Below, piece by piece: positions 9,025 through 17,914 of a DNA stretch of 64,000 bases (within the stretch, counting starts at the first letter, position 1; the number at the start of each line of letters is the position of its first letter). The stretch comes from an uncultured Clostridium sp. Its GTDB lineage: Bacteria > Bacillota > Clostridia > TANB77 > CAG-508. The translations under genes were made by a program, and so were the position numbers. Where the stretch lies: NCBI GenBank assembly GCA_900557195.1, contig USRT01000006.1:1-64000 (forward strand), given 5' to 3'. Under the pieces are notes generated by a model. That model saw nothing but the letters and a program-made list of their open reading frames with translations, was not told the DNA's origin and made no database searches.

Positions 9025-9921
9025 ATGAATATATATTTTATAGCGGATAAAGAAATTTTTAAAAACGATTATGTAAATCAACTTTCTAAATTAGGAAATA
9101 TTTTATATTCTAGTAATAATAATGAAGAAAATTATAAAAAATTAAAAGAAGATAATAATGAAAAAATAATAATTTATGATCCTGATTATGCTGGTTGGAG
9201 TTTTCCTAATAATATATTAATGGAAGTTCAAAATCTAAAAGCGATTTTTGTTGGAACGACAGATAAAAGCTATATAAACTTAGATATTTGTAAAGATAAA
9301 AATATAGATGTTATAAATATACCTAAATACGCTTCTGAAAGTGTTGCAGAATATTTAGTTATGTATATGTTTGTATTATCAAAGAAAATACCTCTTCAAA
9401 TAAAAAACAATAATAAACAAGATTTTTCAGAGCCATTTTTACAAATGGAGCTAAAGAATAAAAAAGTAGGAATTGTTGGTCTTGGGAATATTGGTTATAG
9501 AATTGCACAAATATGTGATGGAATAGGAATGGATATTTATTATTGGAATAGAACCAAAAAAGATAATAATTATAAGTTTATAGAACTTGATAAACTATTT
9601 AAAGAATGTGACATTATATATATATGTCTAGCAATTAATAAAGAAACAAAGAAAATAATTACTAATGACCTGTTAGATAAGATGAAAAAAAACTGTATTT
9701 TAATTAGTGGTACAGGAAAACAGTTATTTGATTCAAAAGTAATAGAAAATAAAGTAAGAAATAATGAAATATTTGGATATGCATTTGAAGAGCCTAATAC
9801 ATTATTAGAAGAATATAGTGGAAATATAATGGTTACAAGTGAATATGGGTGGTATACTAATGAAGCTAGTGATTTGAGAATAAAAAGATGGGTTGAACTA
9901 ATTATAGATTATATTAATTAA
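9025..9921 (+). CDS. D-2-hydroxyacid dehydrogenase-like protein, catalytic residues not conserved
   Basis: 298 residues. The Rossmann motif GIVGLGNIGYRIAQ at about residues 149-162 and the helix KYASESVAEYLVMYMFV (about 108-124) are typical of NAD-dependent D-isomer-specific 2-hydroxyacid dehydrogenases. The catalytic triad is poor: the loop usually reading N-x-x-RG is SGTGKQL, lacking Arg, and the usual H-x-x-W is EYGW, with Glu in place of His. It may therefore bind NAD and a substrate without normal catalysis. RBS AGGAGGG precedes the ATG. No obvious operon partner. Confidence 0.75.
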   Translation: MNIYFIADKEIFKNDYVNQLSKLGNILYSSNNNEENYKKLKEDNNEKIIIYDPDYAGWSFPNNILMEVQNLKAIFVGTTDKSYINLDICKDKNIDVINIPKYASESVAEYLVMYMFVLSKKIPLQIKNNNKQDFSEPFLQMELKNKKVGIVGLGNIGYRIAQICDGIGMDIYYWNRTKKDNNYKFIELDKLFKECDIIYICLAINKETKKIITNDLLDKMKKNCILISGTGKQLFDSKVIENKVRNNEIFGYAFEEPNTLLEEYSGNIMVTSEYGWYTNEASDLRIKRWVELIIDYIN

Positions 9922-10022
9922 TAAAGTACAAAAATAATGTATATACTTATAGATAAAGAATATTAAGGTTATATTCTTATATATACGGGATAGGATAATA
10001 AGTCTAATAGAATGAGGAAAAT

Positions 10023-11057
10023 ATGAGGAAAGAGTATAAAATAAGAAATTATTTACAAATGGATGAATTAGCAAAATATATTGGGTTGGAAGAAGCACCT
10101 CAATCATGGAATATTGCATTTGAAAACATTAAACGAAATATTCCAAATAAGATAAAATGGCTTGATAAAAAACATGCTATTAAAGTATTAGAATATTATA
10201 ATATTAATGATGAAATTTTCAAGAATAAATATTTAGAAACGCTAGATATGATAAATGTAGATGTTTATTTAAAGGTTTTAAGTTATTTATGGCATTACAT
10301 ATTATATATTGATAGGACTGGTTTATATAAAGATATTTGGAATTGGAAGGAAACAGACAGATTATTTAAAAATATTGGAAATTATATGATTCCAGTAGTT
10401 GTACTGTTAAGTGGAAATGAAATACATTTAAAAAATATGAAAAAAAGAAAATTTGATAAAAAACAAATTGAAGAACAAATAAAAAACATTAATCAATGTT
10501 GTACAATAGACAAGCAAAGATTCAATATTGATGGTATAGGATTTAGTCAAATGGTATGGGGTTCATATTTTATGAATGGAAAGATAATTCAGGTAGGAAG
10601 ATTACAATATGAATTTGATGAAGAAACTCCTATAAATGTTAAGAATTATAAAGATGGTGATTATATTTATATACATATTCCAAGAGGAAATAATCTTAAT
10701 ATTGAAGACGTTGAAAAATCAATTTATGAATCTAAGGAAAAATTAGAAAAATTCTATCCAGAAATAGATATTTCAAGATTATTGTATTATACAAATACAT
10801 GGTTACTAAGTAATGAGCTTGATAATATTTTAGATGAAAATAGTAACATTCTCAAATTCAAAAATAAATTTGAGATAATAGAACAAACAGAAAATATAGA
10901 AGATTTTTTGAATTTCGTTTTTCAAGAAAAGGGTTGCAATATAAATTATGAAAATTTGAAAGAAGAAACTACACTACAAAATAAACTAAAAAAGTACATT
11001 TTAGAAGGTAGAAAACTACATATAGGGCTTGGAATATTGAAAAGTCAGAATAAGTAA
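10023..11057 (+). CDS. Acyltransferase-domain-like protein
   Basis: 344 residues, soluble. The C-terminal half (YIYIHIPRGNNLNIEDVEKS, about 217-236, then KEKLEKFYPEID) resembles the GNAT-like C-terminal domain found in Clostridial acyltransferase-domain proteins that also carry a helical N-terminal domain; residues 1-130 are helical here. I do not see a clear acetyl-CoA loop, so enzymatic activity is not shown. RBS GAGGAAAAT lies just before the ATG. It stands alone between two short gaps. Confidence 0.5.
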   Translation: MRKEYKIRNYLQMDELAKYIGLEEAPQSWNIAFENIKRNIPNKIKWLDKKHAIKVLEYYNINDEIFKNKYLETLDMINVDVYLKVLSYLWHYILYIDRTGLYKDIWNWKETDRLFKNIGNYMIPVVVLLSGNEIHLKNMKKRKFDKKQIEEQIKNINQCCTIDKQRFNIDGIGFSQMVWGSYFMNGKIIQVGRLQYEFDEETPINVKNYKDGDYIYIHIPRGNNLNIEDVEKSIYESKEKLEKFYPEIDISRLLYYTNTWLLSNELDNILDENSNILKFKNKFEIIEQTENIEDFLNFVFQEKGCNINYENLKEETTLQNKLKKYILEGRKLHIGLGILKSQNK

Positions 11058-11203
11058 ATAACAGTTTGTATATTTTAAAATATTAAATTTCTATGCATAA
11101 TATATGAATAAAGGGATGTGAGAAAGATGGTAATAATATAAGTGAGTATATTCAAAAACAGATATTATAATGTAGTTAAGAGAAAGGTGGAATTGGGTTT
11201 TAT

Positions 11204-11803
11204 ATGAATGATAAAATATGTAAAAAAATAGTATTAACAGGAGGAGCATGTGGCGGAAAAACAGAGTCATTAAAGTATATAAAAGAGCATTTTTTGAAAT
11301 TAGGATATGATGTATATATAGTAAGTGAAATGGCAACTATATTAATACTTGGAGGAATTACACCACAAAAGGTAGGAGGAAAATATTTTCAAGAATTAGT
11401 AATAAAAATGCAGATTGAAATTGAACAAACTTTTGAAAAAGCGATTTCATTATCAGACAATGTCAAAAATTTAATTATATTTGATAGATCTCCAATAGAT
11501 GCTATGATGTTTATAGATAGAGAGGATTTTGATGAAATTGCTAATAAATTCAATACTACATATGAAAATATATTAAATAGTTATGATGGCATTATACATA
11601 TGGAGGCAGTAGCTAAAACATTTCCAGAATTATATACATCAGATAATAATAAAGCCAGAAGAGAAGATTTTGAATTGACAATAAATACTGATAATAGATT
11701 ATTAGAAGCATATAAAGAACACTCTAATAGAGTAATAATTAAAAGTTATAAAGATTTTAATGAAAAGATAAAAAATACAATAAAAGCAGTAGAAAAGATA
11801 TAA
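11204..11803 (+). CDS. AAA_28-type P-loop ATPase/kinase
   Basis: 199 residues. Walker A is GGACGGKTE at about residues 13-21, Walker B-like IIFDRSP at about 88-94, and an Arg-rich ARREDFE follows at about 149. This layout matches the AAA_28 family of small cytosolic P-loop proteins related to nucleoside/NadR-type kinases. The substrate is not known. The 245 bases after it (11804-12048) contain only a 27-codon open stretch ending at about 12021 (KDIRNGKDVSLNKIK) that looks like the tail of a lost gene. Confidence 0.65.
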   Translation: MNDKICKKIVLTGGACGGKTESLKYIKEHFLKLGYDVYIVSEMATILILGGITPQKVGGKYFQELVIKMQIEIEQTFEKAISLSDNVKNLIIFDRSPIDAMMFIDREDFDEIANKFNTTYENILNSYDGIIHMEAVAKTFPELYTSDNNKARREDFELTINTDNRLLEAYKEHSNRVIIKSYKDFNEKIKNTIKAVEKI

Positions 11804-12048
11804 AGACTTACAAATAGAGCTATGATACCAATTATATATATAATAGAAATTTTAAATAAGAAGAATTCAAAAATATAGATGAAACAATATATAATAGTGA
11901 ACAAAGAAAAATGAAAATCATGATTTTTTTATTTAAGGAAAGATATACGTAATGGAAAAGATGTTAGTTTAAATAAGATAAAAAGTAAAAATGATTATAT
12001 ATTAAATGGTTACAAAAACTAAGTTTAATAATTATTAGGAGAATAACT

Positions 12049-12867
12049 ATGAATGATATAATAGAACTTTTAAAATTCGAATCAAAGGAAATGAAAGAAA
12101 ATTTTAATAAAGCCTCAATAAAAGGAAAGGGAACTCCACAAGAAATAGCAGACTTTAGAGAAGGATATTTTCAAGAATTTATATCAAGATATTTTCCATA
12201 TCCATATAGAGTTACTAAAGGTGGAATAATAGATATCAACAATAAAAAATCAGATTCCATTGATTGTATATTATTAAATCCTTGTCACCCATATACAATA
12301 GATAGTGGGAATAAGTATTCTATAATATTAGCTGATGGAGTGGAGTGTGCTATTGAGATAAAACCAGATATCTCGAATTTTAAAGAATTAAAAAGAGCTT
12401 TAATACAAATACAATCTGTAAAACAACTAAGAAGAACAAATTCGCCAATTATGTTGAAATATAATGAAAGAACAGAATATATAGAATATTCAAGGCAAAT
12501 TCCTACAGTTATTTTTTCAATAATAGCAGTTCAAGATATAAATAAGCTAATAAATAATATTATAAAATATTATAAGGAAGAGAATATTCCAATAGAAGAA
12601 CAATTTGATTATATTGTGATTAATGAAAGGGGAATTTTAGTAAATTATAAAATAGAAGAGATTATTCCATATAATAATAAAATATGTGGATATTATTATG
12701 AAGAGTGGAATGAACTTACATTGGCAGCTATGTTATTATATATTAATATTTGTTTTCCACCAATGCCTCAATTAGTAAATGGAAATGCTATGGGAAACTA
12801 CTTATTTAAAAATATAAAGCCTAAAAATTGGGGATATATTCCATATAAGGATATTGAAACAATATAA
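12049..12867 (+). CDS. DUF6602 protein (PD-(D/E)XK-like fold)
   Basis: 272 residues. REGYFQEFISRYFP (about 37-50) and SDSIDCILLNPCHPYT (about 68-83), followed by ADGVECAIEIKPDIS (about 93-107), give the D...ExK arrangement of restriction-endonuclease-like folds and match the DUF6602 signature. In other genomes such proteins sit in defence or mobile regions; catalysis is not demonstrated. RBS AGGAG lies 8 bases before the ATG. The following 168 bases hold two palindromes (see 12931) and no gene. Confidence 0.65.
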   Translation: MNDIIELLKFESKEMKENFNKASIKGKGTPQEIADFREGYFQEFISRYFPYPYRVTKGGIIDINNKKSDSIDCILLNPCHPYTIDSGNKYSIILADGVECAIEIKPDISNFKELKRALIQIQSVKQLRRTNSPIMLKYNERTEYIEYSRQIPTVIFSIIAVQDINKLINNIIKYYKEENIPIEEQFDYIVINERGILVNYKIEEIIPYNNKICGYYYEEWNELTLAAMLLYINICFPPMPQLVNGNAMGNYLFKNIKPKNWGYIPYKDIETI

Positions 12868-12930
12868 ATGATATGTTCACTAACTATATTCATAGTTTAA
12901 GTGATCTGAGAAGTTAAAAATGTTGTATTT

Positions 12931-12954
12931 GTTAACTAATTTTAAATAGTTAAC
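12931..12954. repeat. Inverted repeat, possible operator
   Basis: GTTAACTA (12931-12938) and TAGTTAAC (12947-12954) are perfect arms around an AT spacer, 80 bases before the TPR gene start. A second, imperfect palindrome lies at about 12879-12905. Neither is followed by a T-run, so an operator is more likely than a terminator. No matching regulator is encoded next to it. Confidence 0.35.
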
Positions 12955-13035
12955 AAATCTAATAATATCCTATTTAGAATTAATGTAAAAGAACATATAT
13001 TTATGTATGATAAAAAATTAGAAAGGAACAATATA

Positions 13036-14688
13036 ATGGATAAAAAAGAGAATATACAAGATGTAAGAACAAAAAAAGTACTTGATTTTGATTTTTCTAC
13101 AATTATGTTATTTAGATGTACTAGAAGGAAATTTGCGCAATCCTTTAAGGAAGGAAAAATTTATTTTAATCAACCTAAAAATTGGATTGTAGAAGAGATA
13201 AATGGAAATAAGGGGAGAGGTGATATTTTAGAAGGAACATTTATGGCTGTTTATAAGGATAACTATAGTGAATCAACAATTAAAAATGAACCAATAACTT
13301 TTATTGATGATAATAAACTAAGACATTTTAGAAATAAATCAATTGAAGACATATATTCTTTATGCTTCTATGGACTAAATGACAATATTTTTAATAAAAA
13401 AAGTATTGATTGTGAAGGAAAAGCACATTATACTTCATTTGTAAAAAGTGAATATTTTACTGATTTTTCAGATGGTATTACAAAAGAAGCATATTCAAGT
13501 ATAAATGAATTAGAGCAACCAGTTGTATTATTTATTAAGAATCCTAATAAGTTATTAAAAAAAGTAAAAGAAACTTTAAAAAAAATTGGAATAAAAGAAG
13601 AAGAGATTATTATTTCTCCAATTGAATATATTAATAAAGATGAGCCTTATCTTTTAACAGTAACATACCCAAAAGAACTGTTATTAAAAGATATGTACTA
13701 TTCTGAGCAAAATGAATTAAGAATTATTATTAATTCAGATGATAATATATTTGTGAATTACATGAATGAACACAATAATATAATTGATATAGGAAACATA
13801 GAGGATATTGTTGAGATATATGATTACTATTTTAACGATTTAGTAATTGAAAAGACGAGCAAAAATTCGATAATGTTTAATTTACCTTCTCCATTATATG
13901 AAGATTTCGAAAATATGGAATTAGATCGTTTAATAACAATTTTAAATTTAATAGATAAAGAATTGATTCAAATAGAAGCAGATGAATACAATAAAGGAAA
14001 AAAAGAATTACAAGAATATATAGAAGGAATCATAAAAGAAAAATACAGAATAGATGTTTACTATAATAGAGGAGAGTTATACATACATGATCCAGACAAT
14101 TTATGGAAAGGATATTTAGAAAAATATTGGAAGTCAAGCCTTGTTGAAGAGAAGATAAATTCACTTATAGAAAAAAAAGAGTATGAAATAGCTTATAAAG
14201 AAATAGAAAATATCTCAAAAGATAAAAAGAATTCATTTTTAAAGAATTTTTTTACAGCAAAGATATTTGAAAAGAAAGGAGAATATTTAAAAGCTATTGA
14301 AAAATATTCTTGGTGTATAGTAGAGGAGAAAAGACTAAAAGAAGCGTTATTTTCAAGGGCGGTTTGTTATACAAAAATAAAAAAAGATAATTTAGCTCTG
14401 GAAGATTGGAATAAACTACAAGAGATAGTTGGATATAAATATGAGATTTATGCTAATAAAGGTATAAATTTTATGCAATTAGGAAAATTAGATGAAGCAA
14501 TAAAAGAATTTGATAAATCTATATACTTATTAGAAGAAAATGATTTTGCATATTATAATAGAAGTGTAGCTTATTATATGAATAAAAATTATTTACAAGC
14601 TAAACAGGATATACAAAAAGCTCTAAAATACAATCCAACGAACGAATTATATATAGACCAGTATGTAAAATTTTACAAAGATTTATAA
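13036..14688 (+). CDS. Large protein with C-terminal TPR repeats
   Basis: 550 residues from the ATG at 13036, which has AAAGGAA in position; an upstream in-frame ATG at 13003 lacks one. Residues about 20-120 (FRCTRRKFAQSFKEGKIYFN, then NKGRGDILEGT) resemble the DUF2971-like domain that begins many stand-alone proteins of unknown role. Residues about 370-540 contain at least three tetratricopeptide repeats (IYANKGINFMQLGKLDEAIK, YYNRSVAYYMNKNYLQAKQD). It is cytosolic and probably a protein-binding scaffold. No catalytic motif is seen. Confidence 0.6.
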   Translation: MDKKENIQDVRTKKVLDFDFSTIMLFRCTRRKFAQSFKEGKIYFNQPKNWIVEEINGNKGRGDILEGTFMAVYKDNYSESTIKNEPITFIDDNKLRHFRNKSIEDIYSLCFYGLNDNIFNKKSIDCEGKAHYTSFVKSEYFTDFSDGITKEAYSSINELEQPVVLFIKNPNKLLKKVKETLKKIGIKEEEIIISPIEYINKDEPYLLTVTYPKELLLKDMYYSEQNELRIIINSDDNIFVNYMNEHNNIIDIGNIEDIVEIYDYYFNDLVIEKTSKNSIMFNLPSPLYEDFENMELDRLITILNLIDKELIQIEADEYNKGKKELQEYIEGIIKEKYRIDVYYNRGELYIHDPDNLWKGYLEKYWKSSLVEEKINSLIEKKEYEIAYKEIENISKDKKNSFLKNFFTAKIFEKKGEYLKAIEKYSWCIVEEKRLKEALFSRAVCYTKIKKDNLALEDWNKLQEIVGYKYEIYANKGINFMQLGKLDEAIKEFDKSIYLLEENDFAYYNRSVAYYMNKNYLQAKQDIQKALKYNPTNELYIDQYVKFYKDL

Positions 14689-14747
14689 TTAATAAACAAG
14701 TTTATTAAGCCACAATATATTACATCAACTCTAATAGCAGTAATAAA

Positions 14748-14861
14748 ATGAGATTAAATTTTATAAGTAGACCTAATTGGAATGCTGTTGAATTTAAAAC
14801 GGAAAATAGTTTAATATATTTTTTAAATCCATTAGTTACTACAGTTTATGGAATTAAATAA
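14748..14861 (+). CDS. Short ORF, probable gene fragment
   Basis: 37 codons (begins MRLNFISRPNWNAVEF) without a convincing RBS. Codon use is like the neighbours. It may be a remnant of a deleted gene between the TPR protein and the methyltransferase. No family recognised. Confidence 0.25.
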   Translation: MRLNFISRPNWNAVEFKTENSLIYFLNPLVTTVYGIK

Positions 14862-14891
14862 AAAAGATTATTATAAAAGAGGAAAATAGAG

Positions 14892-15566
14892 ATGAATAAA
14901 GATAAAACTGATATTACCATAGAAACATATAATAACATAGTTAACGAGTATATTTCATATTTTAAAACAAAAGATTTAAAAGGAAATGTACAATTTCAAA
15001 AAGAAATGGATTTTATATGTTCTAAATTAAACAGTAATGCAAAAATTTTAGATGTAGGAACAGCCATTGGTGATTATCCAAAATATTTAACCGAAAATTG
15101 TGAAGGTGATTTTAATGTTGTAGGAATAGATGCTTCTAAAAATATGATAGAAGTAGCTAGAAAAAATGCACCAAAAGCACAATTTAAAGTAATGGATATT
15201 AGAAATCTAGAATTTTTAGAAAATTCATTTGATGCAATAATTTGTTTTGCTACATTAATTCATGTAAATGATACTGAATGTATAAAAATATTAGACAGAT
15301 TTGATGAAATTTTAAAAAATGAAGGATTAATAGCTATTAATGTAATGGAATGGTTAGATGATAAAAAAGAGATATTTGAGGACGAACCATTTAATCCAAA
15401 ATATAAAACATATTTTAATAGATATAAAAAGGAATTTTTTACAGATTATTTTCAAAGTAAAAATTATTCAATATTAGCTTTCTTTGACAATCCATTATTT
15501 AATTCTTCTGAAGTAAAAGGAAAAGTAGCTAATTCAAATCAATTTTCTATAATAGTAAAAAAATAG
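14892..15566 (+). CDS. Class I SAM-dependent methyltransferase
   Basis: 224 residues. Motif I is ILDVGTAIGDYPKYL at about residues 51-65, followed by the acidic end of strand 2 (VVGIDASKNMIEVA, about 76-89) and motif IV-like FDAIICFATLIHV (about 112-124). These are the SAM-binding features of a small-molecule methyltransferase of the UbiE/COQ5-like type. Substrate unknown. RBS AAAGAGG precedes the ATG. A second methyltransferase of the same broad class lies at 42132. Confidence 0.85.
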   Translation: MNKDKTDITIETYNNIVNEYISYFKTKDLKGNVQFQKEMDFICSKLNSNAKILDVGTAIGDYPKYLTENCEGDFNVVGIDASKNMIEVARKNAPKAQFKVMDIRNLEFLENSFDAIICFATLIHVNDTECIKILDRFDEILKNEGLIAINVMEWLDDKKEIFEDEPFNPKYKTYFNRYKKEFFTDYFQSKNYSILAFFDNPLFNSSEVKGKVANSNQFSIIVKK

Positions 15567-15707
15567 AGATTTTTATTAAATATAGTAAAATAAGAAAAAT
15601 ATTCATTTAAAACATCAAAATTAATGAATTGGATATAAAACAATAAACCATACACATATGATAAATTTTTAAAATAATTTTTAAAATAATAAGAAAGAAG
15701 GAAATAA

Positions 15708-16904
15708 ATGGAGCAAAAAAATAGAAAATATATAGCCATAATATCTTTTTTAAGAAAATTTATAAAAGTTTTCTTTTCTTTGTTTTTCAACATATATATA
15801 CTAAAAATAGTGAATAATGATTTAAGCTTTATAATTAAATATAGTCTATTTGGTGTGATAGCTAATTTAATAATTGGTTATATAATACTAAAATTTATAA
15901 ACTCAAAAAATGCTTCGATAATATATAAATCAAGTTTTCCGTTATTAATATTAACAATAGCCTTATTATTAATTTTTAAAGAAAAAATAGTTAAATATAT
16001 ATTTATTATTAAATTTATAGAAAGTATTGCAGAAATGTGTTATTCAGTTCCATATGAATTAATTATAATTGGTTCTAATAATAATAAAACTATGAGCAGT
16101 TTTGTTGCAAATGTAAATATACTTTCAGGTATTGCAACTATATTAACACCTATTTTTTCAGGATTTATAATACAAGAATTTTCTTATTATATGTTATTTA
16201 TTATCTTAATGATAGAAGCACTAATTATTATAGCAGTATCATTTAAAATAAAAGATTGTACTGTTAGTGATAAAAAACTAGAAATAAAAAAATTCTTTAA
16301 TATAACAAAAGACAAAAAACATATACAAGATATATATAAATGTATGTTTTATAGAAGAATATCTTCACAAGGTGCTATGGTAGAATTATTGCCAATAGTA
16401 TTGTTTTTAAGACTAGGAACAGAAATGGATTTTGGTACATATAATTCGGTATTTGCAATAATTTCAATATTATCATTACAAGTATTAAAAATAATAAATA
16501 ATAAAAACATTAAAAAAGGATTTTATCCATATCTAGCTATTTTAATATTTGTGTCATCTTTGTTTGTTGTATATAATGCAAGCTTTTTAACATTACTAAT
16601 ATATTATATCTTAATGAATTCTCTTGGAACAATAATAGAGTCAGAATCATGCAGTATAGTTTATGCAGCAATAAAAACAGATAATTTAGTAGACTATAAA
16701 AAAGAACATATACTTATATATAATATATATATGACAATAGGGCAAATAATTAGTTATAGTTTAGTGTATGTATTATATAATTATTTTTATGATGTAAATA
16801 TATTATCAATTTCAGTATCAATATTGATGTTCTTTTTAATAATATCAACAGTATATTTGAAAAGAACACAAACTTATCTAGAAAAAAGTGAAGAAGCAGG
16901 ATAA
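15708..16904 (+). CDS. MFS-type transporter
   Basis: 398 residues made of about 11-12 hydrophobic segments with short polar loops, including a longer central loop at about 180-210 (FKIKDCTVSDKKLEIKKFF), the usual layout of a two-times-six-helix major facilitator. The charged segment KTMSSFVANVNILSG sits at a position equivalent to the family's helix 4-5 region. Substrate cannot be predicted. RBS AAGAAGG lies 8 bases before the ATG. The gene is followed 53 bases later by an AraC regulator, which may control it. Confidence 0.75.
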   Translation: MEQKNRKYIAIISFLRKFIKVFFSLFFNIYILKIVNNDLSFIIKYSLFGVIANLIIGYIILKFINSKNASIIYKSSFPLLILTIALLLIFKEKIVKYIFIIKFIESIAEMCYSVPYELIIIGSNNNKTMSSFVANVNILSGIATILTPIFSGFIIQEFSYYMLFIILMIEALIIIAVSFKIKDCTVSDKKLEIKKFFNITKDKKHIQDIYKCMFYRRISSQGAMVELLPIVLFLRLGTEMDFGTYNSVFAIISILSLQVLKIINNKNIKKGFYPYLAILIFVSSLFVVYNASFLTLLIYYILMNSLGTIIESESCSIVYAAIKTDNLVDYKKEHILIYNIYMTIGQIISYSLVYVLYNYFYDVNILSISVSILMFFLIISTVYLKRTQTYLEKSEEAG

Positions 16905-16957
16905 TAATTTTTTATATACAAAATTAAGTAAATTATAAAGAAAGTATGAGAAATATT

Positions 16958-17749
16958 ATGAATATTTATGTAGAATTGAATAAAATAATAGAATACATAG
17001 AAAATCATTTAGAAGAGAAGATTTCTTATAAAGAATTGTCAAAAATGATAGGAGTAAATGAATATACATTTCAAAGGATATTTTCACTAATAAGTAATGT
17101 ATCAATATCTGAATACATAAGAAAAAGAAGACTTTCAAATGCTGGTGAAGAGCTATTTTTAAAAGACAAAAAAGTAATAGATATAGCAATAAAATATCAA
17201 TATAACAATGCAACAGCATTTTCGAGAGCATTTGAAAAATTTCATGGAATAAAGCCAAGTGAGGTGAGAAAAAATCCTCAAAAACTGAAAATGTATACAA
17301 AATTGCATTTTAATGAAACTGATGAACAAAATAACGATATTGAATATAAAATTATTGAAAAAGAACAAATGATTTTATATGGAAAATATAAATACACTAA
17401 TAATGAAAAAATAAAAGAGGATGCACCAAATTTTTATAAGGAAATAAAAAAACAATATGGAAAACCTGAATACGGTTTAATAGAATACAAAGAAAAAGAA
17501 AGAATGAATGTAAATTCATATTGGATATTATATAATAAGAAAAATGAAGGATTAGAGAAGAAAATAATTCCAAAAAGTAAATGGATATTAATAAGAATAA
17601 ATTCACAAGAAGCACAAGATATACAAAAAGCATCTAAAATTTTTTATTATAAGTTTCTGCCAAGTTGTAAATATAATTTTAAAGATTTACCAGAAATAGA
17701 GTATTATCATGATGAAATTACAGATTTTTTAATACCAATAGAAGACTGA
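16958..17749 (+). CDS. AraC-family regulator with GyrI-like effector domain
   Basis: 263 residues from 16958; an in-frame ATG at 16946 is possible. The two helix-turn-helix motifs are at about 8-50 (ISYKELSKMIGVNEYTFQRI) and 55-100 (DIAIKYQYNNATAFSRAFEKFHG then GIKPSEVR), so the DNA-binding domain is N-terminal. Residues about 115-260 fit the GyrI-like/SOUL small-molecule-binding domain (IEYKIIEKEQMILYGKY). This architecture is typical of regulators of multidrug efflux, which agrees with the MFS transporter just upstream. Confidence 0.85.
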   Translation: MNIYVELNKIIEYIENHLEEKISYKELSKMIGVNEYTFQRIFSLISNVSISEYIRKRRLSNAGEELFLKDKKVIDIAIKYQYNNATAFSRAFEKFHGIKPSEVRKNPQKLKMYTKLHFNETDEQNNDIEYKIIEKEQMILYGKYKYTNNEKIKEDAPNFYKEIKKQYGKPEYGLIEYKEKERMNVNSYWILYNKKNEGLEKKIIPKSKWILIRINSQEAQDIQKASKIFYYKFLPSCKYNFKDLPEIEYYHDEITDFLIPIED

Positions 17750-17776
17750 CTTTTTTTGAAATAAAAAAGTCAGTCT
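17744..17776 (+). terminator. Rho-independent terminator
   Basis: GACTGAC plus a T-run (17744-17757) pairs with an A-run plus GTCAGTC (17763-17775), followed by TTTATAT. The 5' arm overlaps the stop codon of the AraC gene. Because both arms carry A/T runs, it may work in both directions. Confidence 0.7.
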
Positions 17777-17852
17777 TTATATATTTTAATTAAATATAAT
17801 CTTAAAAGACAATAAAAATAAAGTTATATATATTATAAGAATTTTAACAAGA

Positions 17853-17914
17853 AAGGAGTGATAATCCAATTATTAGTACAGCATCTTGATAATTAGATTA
17901 TATATAAAAAAATG
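17853..17914 (+). promoter_or_regulatory. Leader hairpin between Shine-Dalgarno and start codon
   Basis: A strong SD (AAGGAG, 17853-17858) lies 53 bases upstream of the ATG at 17912, too far for normal initiation. Between them, 17861-17873 and 17889-17901 form a 13-bp stem with one mismatch and a 15-base loop. Folding it out leaves about 12 bases between SD and ATG, a workable distance. Inference only; the alternative is a 12-codon leader peptide starting near 17858. Confidence 0.45.

Noticed and set aside
17858..17896. 12-codon leader peptide before the VirD4-like gene
   Set aside because: Its GTG overlaps the Shine-Dalgarno sequence, so that SD cannot serve it; the hairpin explanation fits better, although neither is proven.
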